From Gammaproteobacteria bacterium (GTDB lineage: Bacteria; Pseudomonadota; Gammaproteobacteria; Eutrophobiales; Eutrophobiaceae): a stretch of DNA of 5,087 bases. The notes under the pieces are model-generated. The model saw nothing but the letters and a program-made list of their open reading frames with translations. It made no database searches and was not told where the DNA came from. A program made the translations under genes and the position numbers. This document shows, in pieces, positions 1 through 4,871 of the stretch. Where the stretch lies: assembly GCA_018676275.1 (NCBI GenBank), contig JABHFC010000219.1, forward strand, positions 1 to 5,087. Direction: 5' to 3'. Every line of letters begins with the position of its first letter. Position 1 is the first letter of the stretch.

Positions 1-1
1 A

Positions 2-274
2 AGACGAATTGGTAACCCTTTTATCTGGAGCCCAAGTAACAAACAGGAAACGGTCTTACGTATTGACTGGGAGGAGCACATGGACATGATTGCGATGGGT
101 GAAGTGAACAGGCTAAGTTCCAGACAGGGAAAATACCTGCAAATTCGCCCGAAAGCGGCCAACGCTAGTGCATTGTCTCAAACCAATATGGAAAATGGTG
201 AAATTGGTATGACATTACCCAGAGGGTTTTATTTGCGCACAAACTTTACTCAGATTTTACTAAATGAACAGTAA
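2..274 (+). CDS. mutH: DNA mismatch repair endonuclease MutH, C-terminal part (5' end outside window)
   Basis: MutH is the endonuclease of methyl-directed mismatch repair: activated by MutS and MutL, it nicks the unmethylated strand at hemimethylated GATC sites. About 90 codons are present, in frame from base 2, and they match the last third of the roughly 229-residue E. coli protein. Recognisable stretches are WSP, DWEEHMDMI, YLQIRPKAANA and LPRGFYLR. By alignment from memory, the Arg and Lys of RPK (codons at 146 and 152) and the Tyr of GFY (codon at 230) correspond to E. coli Arg184, Lys186 and Tyr212, which contact DNA or sense adenine methylation. The catalytic Asp/Glu/Lys residues lie upstream, outside the window. 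The ATG at 80 is an internal methionine, not a start. The C-terminus is about four residues shorter than in E. coli. The presence of mutH implies a Dam-type methylation system in this organism. Confidence 0.93.
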   Translation, partial: RRIGNPFIWSPSNKQETVLRIDWEEHMDMIAMGEVNRLSSRQGKYLQIRPKAANASALSQTNMENGEIGMTLPRGFYLRTNFTQILLNEQ

Positions 275-300
275 TAGGATTGACCTGTTCCTATTTGAAC
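266..300. repeat. Overlapping inverted repeats around the dusA -35 box
   Basis: GAACAG (266-271) is an exact inverted match of CTGTTC (285-290). AATAGG (273-278) is an exact inverted match of CCTATT (290-295). GTTC (287-290) also pairs with GAAC (297-300). As RNA the hairpins would exclude one another; as DNA the first pair brackets the -35 hexamer. They span the end of mutH and the dusA promoter. Short repeats like these can arise by chance, so a role as operator or weak mutH terminator is only a possibility. No U-tract follows directly. Confidence 0.35.
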
Positions 301-308
301 TCTAGATT
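280..308 (+). promoter_or_regulatory. Putative sigma70 promoter for dusA
   Basis: A -35 box TTGACC (280-285, 5 of 6 consensus positions) is separated by exactly 17 bases from a -10 box TAGATT (303-308, 4 of 6). It begins 6 bases after the mutH stop and would start transcription near 315, leaving a leader of about 65 bases before the dusA ATG at 381. This is a match by eye. Inverted repeats around the -35 box could be an operator but resemble no site I can name. Confidence 0.5.
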
Positions 309-346
309 TGTTTTCTCAATCACATAAGTAATAATCAGGAAGCCTT

Positions 347-394
347 ATGTTCTCCGCCTGCAAACTTAACATTGCAATTCATGTCTCAAATTAA
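347..394 (+). CDS. Possible 15-codon upstream ORF overlapping the dusA start
   Basis: An ATG at 347 opens a short frame (MFSACKLNIAIHVSN, stop TAA at 392-394) preceded by the best Shine-Dalgarno sequence of the region, AGGA at 337-340, with a 6-base spacer. It is out of frame with dusA and ends 11 bases past the A of the dusA ATG at 381. The dusA ATG itself has no purine-rich ribosome site at the usual distance. Translation of this small frame could therefore deliver ribosomes to dusA by termination and reinitiation. Alternatively the frame could be chance, or a one-base error could hide a longer dusA N-terminus. No peptide function is claimed. Confidence 0.3.
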   Translation: MFSACKLNIAIHVSN

Positions 395-1355
395 CCGAAA
401 ATTTTGTGTTGCGCCTATGATGACCCATACGGATCGTCATTTTCGTTACTTTCTTCGTCTGATTTCAAAACATGTGATGCTTTACACGGAAATGCTGACC
501 ACCGGGGCTTTGATCCATGGAGACAAGGATTATTTTCTCGCCTATAACCAGGATGAACACCCCCTCGCCTTACAACTGGGTGGCAGCGATCCAGATCAGT
601 TACAACAATGTACTGTTATGGCTGAGAACGCAGGCTACGACGAGGTAAACCTGAATGTTGGCTGTCCAAGCGACCGAGTACAATCTGGTATGTTTGGCGC
701 ATGTTTAATGGCTCATCCCTCTCTTGTTGCCGAATGCGTCGAAGCAATGCAAACAAAAGCCAGTATTCCTGTTACCGTCAAAAGTCGTATTGGAATTGAC
801 GATAATGATAGCTACGAAGAACTCGTTAATTTTATTCAGCTGGTCAGTAACGCTGGCTGTAAAACATTTTTTATTCATGCCCGCAAAGCCTGGTTAAAAG
901 GATTAAGCCCTCGCCAAAACAGGGAACTACCTCCTTTAAAGTATGAGACTGTATACGCCATTAAAAAAGACTTTCCAGATCTTGAAATTATTATTAACGG
1001 TGGTATTACCACAGTGAGTCAATGTATTGACCATTTGCAACACGTTGATGGCGTTATGCTGGGAAGAGCTGTCTGTCATAACCCTTATTTACTTTCTACA
1101 GTTGATAAAGAAATTTATCAACAATCAGGAACTGTTAGTTCAAGACACGAAATACTACAACAATACATCGGATATATTGAATCACAACTCGCACAAGGCA
1201 TTTACCTGAGTCATATGTCGCGTCATATTCTTGGCTTGTTCCAGGGACAACAAGGTGCGCGTGCATACCGGCGTTTGCTCAGCGAACAGGCCCACAAACC
1301 CGGCGCTGACATACAGGTAATTAAACAAGCCATGCAACTAGTGAAAGCTGCTTAA
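381..1355 (+). CDS. dusA: tRNA-dihydrouridine synthase A (DusA)
   Basis: DusA is a cytoplasmic FMN enzyme that uses NADPH to reduce uridine to dihydrouridine in the D-loop of tRNAs; E. coli DusA modifies positions 20 and 20a. The protein is 324 residues from the ATG at 381, close to the usual 320-345. It has the N-terminal FMN-binding TIM barrel with VAPMM and TDRHFRYF (about 10-24), YTEMLTTGA (35-43) and LQLGG (64-68). The signature NVGCPSDRVQ carries the catalytic cysteine at 95 (codon 663-665). FIHARKAWLKGLSP, INGGI and GVMLGRA are the expected phosphate- and flavin-binding barrel segments, followed by the C-terminal helical tRNA-binding domain (GLFQGQQGARAYRR, HKPGADI). A TTG at 372 in the same frame would add three residues. 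I prefer the ATG because MSQINRKF leads directly into the conserved barrel. The gene has its own likely promoter and is probably not co-transcribed with the distant FKBP gene. Confidence 0.95.
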   Translation: MSQINRKFCVAPMMTHTDRHFRYFLRLISKHVMLYTEMLTTGALIHGDKDYFLAYNQDEHPLALQLGGSDPDQLQQCTVMAENAGYDEVNLNVGCPSDRVQSGMFGACLMAHPSLVAECVEAMQTKASIPVTVKSRIGIDDNDSYEELVNFIQLVSNAGCKTFFIHARKAWLKGLSPRQNRELPPLKYETVYAIKKDFPDLEIIINGGITTVSQCIDHLQHVDGVMLGRAVCHNPYLLSTVDKEIYQQSGTVSSRHEILQQYIGYIESQLAQGIYLSHMSRHILGLFQGQQGARAYRRLLSEQAHKPGADIQVIKQAMQLVKAA

Positions 1356-1429
1356 TTGGAATTTAATTAGCTAACAGACCAACTACTCCTCTATGGTTTC
1401 ATTATCTCAATAGCTAAATTAATTCTTTA

Positions 1430-1467
1430 GTTATGGAATGAAGATAGCTCCGATAACAAGCTGTTTT
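1430..1467 (+). terminator. Weak hairpin after dusA, possible terminator
   Basis: GTTAT (1430-1434) plus GGA (1435-1437) can pair with TCC (1449-1451) plus ATAAC (1453-1457), leaving G1452 bulged and an 11-base loop. The stem has eight pairs, is mostly AT, and is followed six bases later by TTTT (1464-1467). It lies 75 bases after the dusA stop in the 235-base gap before the FKBP gene. The thermodynamics look poor, so this is tentative. The rest of the gap (1356-1590) shows only a loose AT-rich inverted repeat and no gene. Confidence 0.2.
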
Positions 1468-1521
1468 GTAATATTATTTACTTAACGCGACATCTTTCAC
1501 ATTTTCTGTTGATGCTAAAAC

Positions 1522-1550
1522 TTGGTTTTTTGATGTTCCTATGTGATCAT
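1522..1550 (+). promoter_or_regulatory. Weak candidate promoter for the FKBP gene
   Basis: TTGGTT (1522-1527) lies 17 bases before GATCAT (1545-1550), and the latter is preceded by TG at 1542-1543, as in extended -10 promoters. The -35 match is poor. Other AT-rich -10-like hexamers, such as TATTAT at 1472-1477, have no credible -35 partner. The gap after dusA makes a separate promoter likely, but its position is uncertain. Confidence 0.2.
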
Positions 1551-1590
1551 TCCTGTCGTTTTTATATAACCCATTTTTAAGGATACTCAA

Positions 1591-2265
1591 ATGAAATCTA
1601 TCTGGTTGGTCTTTATTGTCTCCCTTGGTCTGAACACCGGCATTGTTCATGCGGAAAAACAACCCGCTTCGGAAAAAGAAAAATTCAGCTATGCCGTTGG
1701 CGTACAATTAGCGCAGAACATTGTCCGTCAGGATATTCAACTGGATGTTGACTCGTTCTTGCAGGCGGTCCGTGACATTATCACATCTAGTCCACTTAAG
1801 GTGAGTGTCGAAGAGATGCAACAAGCCCTCGTAAATTATCGTGATAAAGAGTTAAAAAAACAGGATGAAATGGGTAAAACCAACAAGACCGAAGGTGAAA
1901 AGTTTCTTGCTGAAAATAAAAACAAGGAAGGTGTAGTTAGCATTCCAGGTGGCCTTCAGTACAAAGTCATCACAAAGGGTGACGGTAAAAAACCAACAGC
2001 AGATGATGAGGTGATTGTTCATTATCGTGGCACCCTGCTCAACGGCAAGGAATTTGACAGTTCCTATAGCCGTGGAGAGCCATTGGCCTTAAAACTGAAA
2101 GGTGTGATCAAAGGCTGGCAAATAGCATTGCCAATGATGCAGACAGGTGCTAAGTGGCAGCTTTATGTCCCTCCTGAACTGGCCTATGGCGCACAGGCAG
2201 CAGGACCTGATATTGGTCCAAATTCCACACTTATATTCGATATTGAATTAATTTCGATTAAATAA
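1591..2265 (+). CDS. Periplasmic FKBP-type peptidyl-prolyl cis-trans isomerase (Mip/FkpA-like)
   Basis: This enzyme catalyses cis-trans isomerisation at X-Pro bonds and probably acts as a folding helper in the cell envelope. The 224-residue protein starts with a signal peptide: Lys2, a hydrophobic core at about 4-18, and a likely cleavage after VHA at 21. Residues about 30-115 match the FKBP N-terminal dimerisation domain (KFSYAVGVQLAQN, then a long charged helix from about 73 to 110). Residues 116-224 are the catalytic FKBP domain. Expected active-site residues are present: Tyr145 (VHYRG), Asp156 (FDSS), Val172-Ile173 and Trp176 (GVIKGW), Tyr199 (LAYG) and Phe216 (LIFDIEL). Length and layout resemble Legionella Mip (233 residues) more than single-domain FKBPs. 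There is no lipobox cysteine, so a soluble periplasmic dimer is likely. A Shine-Dalgarno sequence AAGGA (1579-1583), 7 bases before the ATG, supports the start. The gene converges on the SDR gene downstream. Confidence 0.93.
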   Translation: MKSIWLVFIVSLGLNTGIVHAEKQPASEKEKFSYAVGVQLAQNIVRQDIQLDVDSFLQAVRDIITSSPLKVSVEEMQQALVNYRDKELKKQDEMGKTNKTEGEKFLAENKNKEGVVSIPGGLQYKVITKGDGKKPTADDEVIVHYRGTLLNGKEFDSSYSRGEPLALKLKGVIKGWQIALPMMQTGAKWQLYVPPELAYGAQAAGPDIGPNSTLIFDIELISIK

Positions 2266-2272
2266 TATTTAA

Positions 2273-2322
2273 ATAAGACCGGCATTGTAGAGGAGGAATT
2301 CTCTTTGATGCCGGGTTCTTAT
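2273..2322. terminator. Hairpin between convergent genes, likely two-way terminator
   Basis: CCGGCAT (2279-2285) pairs perfectly with ATGCCGG (2308-2314). With small bulges the stem extends outward (AATAAGA against TTCTTAT), and an inner stem AGAG/CTCT (2289-2292 with 2301-2304) extends the arm. It lies 13 bases past the FKBP-gene core and about 36 bases past the end of the - strand SDR gene, as expected for a shared terminator. The flank is moderately T-rich when read on the - strand (TCTTATTTAAATATT) and less so on the + strand, so termination may be better for the SDR transcript. Confidence 0.6.
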
Positions 2323-2358
2323 GAGTTTAGTACAGTATAACTGGGCTGCGTGATGATT

Positions 2359-3114
2359 TTAAACCAGCCCGCCATTCACGTTTATCACTTCCCCACTAAG
2401 GTATGTCGCTTCGTCTGAGGCCAGATAAACCGCTGCATTGGCGACATCTTCTGCCAGTCCAAATCGCTGCATCGGAATTTCCTTAATACGTGCCTGATAA
2501 TATTCTTTTTCCATAATATCATCGGCAAATGCGGTTTGTATCCAGCCCGGTGCTAAAATGTTAACTCGCACTTCAGGGGCACAGGTCCTAGCAAGCGATT
2601 TACTAAATCCCAGCACACCTGCCTTCACAGCAGCAAACATCTGCGGATTTCGTCCTGTAAAACCATGAATGGCCAGATCCCAGGACATATTAATGATGGT
2701 ACCTGTACCTCTCGCCTGCATACAAGGTAGGACCGACCAGCAGCAATTCATTGTTCCCAATAAATCTACCGCTATTAAATTCTCCAATTTCTGTTGATCA
2801 TCAGCACTGGCATTAGCGCCAGTGAGGATGTCAGCTCCTGCATTATTTACCCAGATATCAATCGCCCCCAGAATGGTCTGAGATTCTGCTAGTAGTCTGT
2901 TTATTCCATCCTGACTGGAAATATCTGCCTGAATCGCGCTTGCCTTACCACCTTTTGCCCTGATTTCTTCCACAACTTTCCGGGCGCTCTGTTCACTTTT
3001 ATTGTAGTTGACGATAACGTGAGCCCCTTCCCTGGCAAAACTGCTGGCGATCCCCTGGCCAATACCACTGCTTGCACCAGTAATAACGGCCGTTTTCCCC
3101 TGTAGACGTGACAT
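2359..3114 (-). CDS. Short-chain dehydrogenase/reductase (SDR) family protein with altered catalytic tetrad
   Basis: The 251-residue protein has the classical SDR length and Rossmann fold: cofactor motif TGASSGIG (12-19), QADI (62-65, adenine pocket), NNAG (90-93) and the LAPGW segment (188-192) after the active site. The C-terminal motif YLSGEVINVNGG (238-249) is also normal. The catalytic positions differ: where YxxxK is expected there is FAAVK (Phe160, Lys164), the usual second Ser of the Ser-Ser pair is Trp (MSWD, 143-146), and the usual Asn position reads Asp117 (AVDLLG). I recall an SDR subgroup with a similar MSWD...F...K pattern, so this is probably natural rather than a mutation. NAD(P) binding is likely; the substrate is unknown. 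The ATG at 3114 is chosen because GGAA (- strand of 3121-3124) sits a suitable distance upstream; a TTG at 3132 would add six residues. The gene is divergent from the glycosyltransferase operon and convergent with the FKBP gene. Confidence 0.88.
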   Translation of the reverse strand: MSRLQGKTAVITGASSGIGQGIASSFAREGAHVIVNYNKSEQSARKVVEEIRAKGGKASAIQADISSQDGINRLLAESQTILGAIDIWVNNAGADILTGANASADDQQKLENLIAVDLLGTMNCCWSVLPCMQARGTGTIINMSWDLAIHGFTGRNPQMFAAVKAGVLGFSKSLARTCAPEVRVNILAPGWIQTAFADDIMEKEYYQARIKEIPMQRFGLAEDVANAAVYLASDEATYLSGEVINVNGGLV

Positions 3115-3120
3115 AAGCTT

Positions 3121-3124
3121 TTCC
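3121..3124 (-). promoter_or_regulatory. Shine-Dalgarno sequence that fixes the SDR start
   Basis: The - strand reads GGAA six bases before the ATG whose A is at 3114. A start at the upstream TTG (3132) would place this purine run inside the gene and leave no ribosome site in front. The ATG also begins MSRLQGKTAV, a normal SDR N-terminus. Confidence 0.55.
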
Positions 3125-3154
3125 AAATACAATATGAAATGATATTTTACACAA

Positions 3155-3167
3155 ATTGAAATTCAAT
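3155..3167. repeat. Perfect 13-base palindrome in the divergent promoter region
   Basis: ATTGAA-A-TTCAAT is a perfect inverted repeat in the 59-base region between the divergent SDR and glycosyltransferase starts. It ends 6 bases before the glycosyltransferase ATG at 3174, where a ribosome site would normally lie, and about 40 bases upstream of the SDR ATG. It could be an operator for a regulator acting on both genes. No regulator gene is visible nearby, and AT-rich palindromes can occur by chance. Confidence 0.35.
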
Positions 3168-3173
3168 AGTCCT

Positions 3174-4025
3174 ATGAAACCAGCTATTTCAGTCATTATC
3201 CCAAACTTTAACAGGCGCCATTTTATTGGACGGGCGCTTGATTCCGTATTGTCACAAACATTACCAGCCCTGGAAATAATAGTCGTTGACGACGGTTCCA
3301 CTGATCAAAGCCTTGAGTTTATAAAGAAGACGTATCCCGGCATTCGTCTTCTGAGGCAGGAACATAAAGGAGTCAGTGCTGCCCGTAATCTCGGGATCAA
3401 GCTAGCTAAAGGTGCATGGATTGCTCTGCTGGATTCAGACGATGCATGGTTTAAAGAAAAGCTGTCGCTGCAATACAAAGCGGTGGAGCAAAATAAAACT
3501 TATAAAATAGTTCATACTAATGAGATCTGGATGCGAAATAATTCGCCTCTGAAGCAAATGAAAAAACACCGAAAATATGGCGGACACATCTACCAGCATT
3601 GTTTGCCTTTATGTGCAATGTCTCCTTCATCTATTATGATTCACCAGGATGTGTTTGATGATGTTGGTTTCTTTGATGAAGAACTGCCTGTCTGTGAAGA
3701 TTATGATTTATGGTTACGTATCTGTAGCCGTTATCCTGTCTTGTTTCTCGAACAGGCTTTAATTACCAAACATGGGGGGCATGATGATCAACTTTCACAA
3801 CAATACTGGGGTATGGACAGGTATCGTATTCGAGCTCTGGCAAAAATCCTGAAGACGACAAACTTGAATTCTGCTGACCATAAAGCAACTGTAGAAATGA
3901 TGCTGAATAAAATTGAGCTTTTTCTTAAAGGAGCTAAAAAACACGGGAACAATGAGTTCTGCCATGAATTTGAAACATTACAAAGCAATTTTATTTCAGC
4001 TCCTGTCACTGACTTACAGAACTAA
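3174..4025 (+). CDS. Family 2 glycosyltransferase (GT-A fold)
   Basis: This protein probably transfers a sugar from a nucleotide-sugar donor to an acceptor that cannot be read from the sequence. The 283-residue protein has no signal peptide or membrane segment, so it should be cytosolic. The GT-A N-terminal domain is clear: ISVIIPNFNRR (5-15), the nucleotide-binding IVVDDGSTD (36-44), GVSAARNLGI (66-75) and the DXD metal motif in LLDSDDAWF (85-93). The ED motif in CEDYDLWLR (174-182) supplies the likely catalytic base. After about 200 the sequence (HGGHDDQLS, then helices rich in Lys and Glu) diverges. The ATG at 3174 is preferred over a TTG at 3156 because MKPAISVIIP is a typical GT2 N-terminus, although neither has a good ribosome site. 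Only 15 bases separate it from the nucleosidase-like gene, so it is probably the first gene of a three-gene operon. Confidence 0.9.
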   Translation: MKPAISVIIPNFNRRHFIGRALDSVLSQTLPALEIIVVDDGSTDQSLEFIKKTYPGIRLLRQEHKGVSAARNLGIKLAKGAWIALLDSDDAWFKEKLSLQYKAVEQNKTYKIVHTNEIWMRNNSPLKQMKKHRKYGGHIYQHCLPLCAMSPSSIMIHQDVFDDVGFFDEELPVCEDYDLWLRICSRYPVLFLEQALITKHGGHDDQLSQQYWGMDRYRIRALAKILKTTNLNSADHKATVEMMLNKIELFLKGAKKHGNNEFCHEFETLQSNFISAPVTDLQN

Positions 4026-4040
4026 ACATTATTTCCAAAA

Positions 4041-4871
4041 ATGATTCATTTTATTTGTGCACTAAAATGCGAGGCTTCGCCGCTAATTGAACATTATCAA
4101 TTAAAGCATATTCAGAAAGCTGTGTTGTTTAATATCTATATGAATAACGAAAATGGGGTTTCGTTAACAATTACAGGTGTCGGTAAACTTGCTGCTGCCA
4201 TGGCAACCACCTACACATATACCTTTCTTCAATGTGAAGCTGACGATGTCTGGATAAACATGGGTGTCGCCGGTCACGCTACTCATAATATTGGCGATAT
4301 TTATATAGCTAATCGTATAGAAGATGTCAGCAACACATCTACCTGGTATCCACAATTGGTCATAGACACCAGTATCCCTACAGCAGGTTTGCAAAGTCTG
4401 GATCAGCCATCAACAGAATATAATAATAGTATGTATGACATGGAAGCCGCCGGTTTTATTTTCAGCGCAAGTCGTTTCGCCACCTCGGAATTAAGCCATA
4501 GCATTAAGGTGATCTCTGATAATCAGCTTTCACCTACAGACAGACTTTCTGCCCGGGTGATAAGCAAACTAATTGATACTGCCAAAGAACCAATTGTAAT
4601 GTTTGCATCTCAACTGGAAACTCTTTCACAGGAACTGAGTTCTGATTTAGATATATCTGATGATTTCCAATTGTTCACAACAAAATGGCACTTTACTCAA
4701 TATCAGCAAAATGAACTGAATAAGTTGCTACATCGACACCATCTGCTTGCTCCGGCAAAAGCTCCGATTAAATCAATTAACAGTTCTTGTAATAAAGCCA
4801 AAGAAGTCCTGGATAGCTTACGAACATCCCTGGATAACATACCATTTAATTTGACCAAGCAAGATGTTTGA
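4041..4871 (+). CDS. Nucleoside phosphorylase/MTAN-like protein with C-terminal extension
   Basis: The first 190 of 276 residues resemble the PNP/UDP phosphorylase superfamily, which cleaves the N-glycosidic bond of nucleosides, and especially MTA/SAH nucleosidase. Visible matches are CALKCEASPLIEHY (6-19), ITGVGKLAAAMAT (44-56), INMGVAGHATHNIGD (72-86), MYDMEAAGF (131-139) and VISDN (157-161). Glu11, Glu135 and Asp160 line up with MTAN catalytic residues Glu12, Glu174 and Asp197, so the active site may be intact. The segment between IGD and DMEAAG is about 30 residues shorter than in MTAN. The last 85 residues are a helix-rich, polar extension not part of the usual fold. There is no clear Shine-Dalgarno sequence before the ATG. 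The gene follows the glycosyltransferase by 15 bases and overlaps the SPL-like gene by 8, which suggests co-translation. Role (inference): removal of 5'-deoxyadenosine or a related product of the radical-SAM neighbour. Confidence 0.78.
   Translation: MIHFICALKCEASPLIEHYQLKHIQKAVLFNIYMNNENGVSLTITGVGKLAAAMATTYTYTFLQCEADDVWINMGVAGHATHNIGDIYIANRIEDVSNTSTWYPQLVIDTSIPTAGLQSLDQPSTEYNNSMYDMEAAGFIFSASRFATSELSHSIKVISDNQLSPTDRLSARVISKLIDTAKEPIVMFASQLETLSQELSSDLDISDDFQLFTTKWHFTQYQQNELNKLLHRHHLLAPAKAPIKSINSSCNKAKEVLDSLRTSLDNIPFNLTKQDV

Noticed and set aside
80..274. Short + strand ORF starting at the ATG at 80
   Set aside because: The frame is open from base 2 and the upstream codons continue the MutH sequence, so this ATG is internal to a gene cut by the window edge.
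285..300. Possible LexA (SOS) box near CTGTTCCTATTTGAAC
   Set aside because: The gammaproteobacterial LexA site needs CTG-N10-CAG; the right half reads GAAC and does not fit.
1027..1209. 60-codon + strand frame inside dusA
   Set aside because: It lies wholly within dusA in another frame and its translation resembles no known protein.
1364..1424. Imperfect inverted repeat TTAGCTA (1367-1373) / TAGCTAA (1411-1417) after dusA
   Set aside because: The pairing is AT-only apart from one GC step pair, the loop is nearly 40 bases, and extension needs an insertion, so a terminator or operator role is not supported.
1474..1707. 77-codon - strand frame across the FKBP upstream region
   Set aside because: It overlaps the promoter, ribosome site and signal peptide of the FKBP gene on the opposite strand, and its translation shows no recognisable motif.
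2101..2120. Lys in GVIKGW of the FKBP where Mip has Pro
   Set aside because: Other active FKBPs carry a basic residue at this place (for example Arg in human FKBP12), so it does not suggest loss of function.
2343..2370. GGGCTG/CAGCCC hairpin at the end of the SDR gene
   Set aside because: The stem is perfect for only six pairs, has a 16-base loop, overlaps the SDR stop region and is not followed by a T-run on the - strand. The hairpin at 2273-2322 is the better terminator.
2999..3301. 100-codon - strand frame covering the SDR start and the divergent region
   Set aside because: It is a shadow of the SDR and glycosyltransferase genes, both of which have strong family motifs in their own frames.
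3788..4009. 73-codon - strand frame inside the glycosyltransferase gene
   Set aside because: It is antisense to a well-supported gene, with no ribosome site or motif of its own.
4164..4394. 76-codon - strand frame inside the nucleosidase-like gene
   Set aside because: It is antisense to a gene with clear PNP-family motifs and looks like a chance Cys-rich translation.
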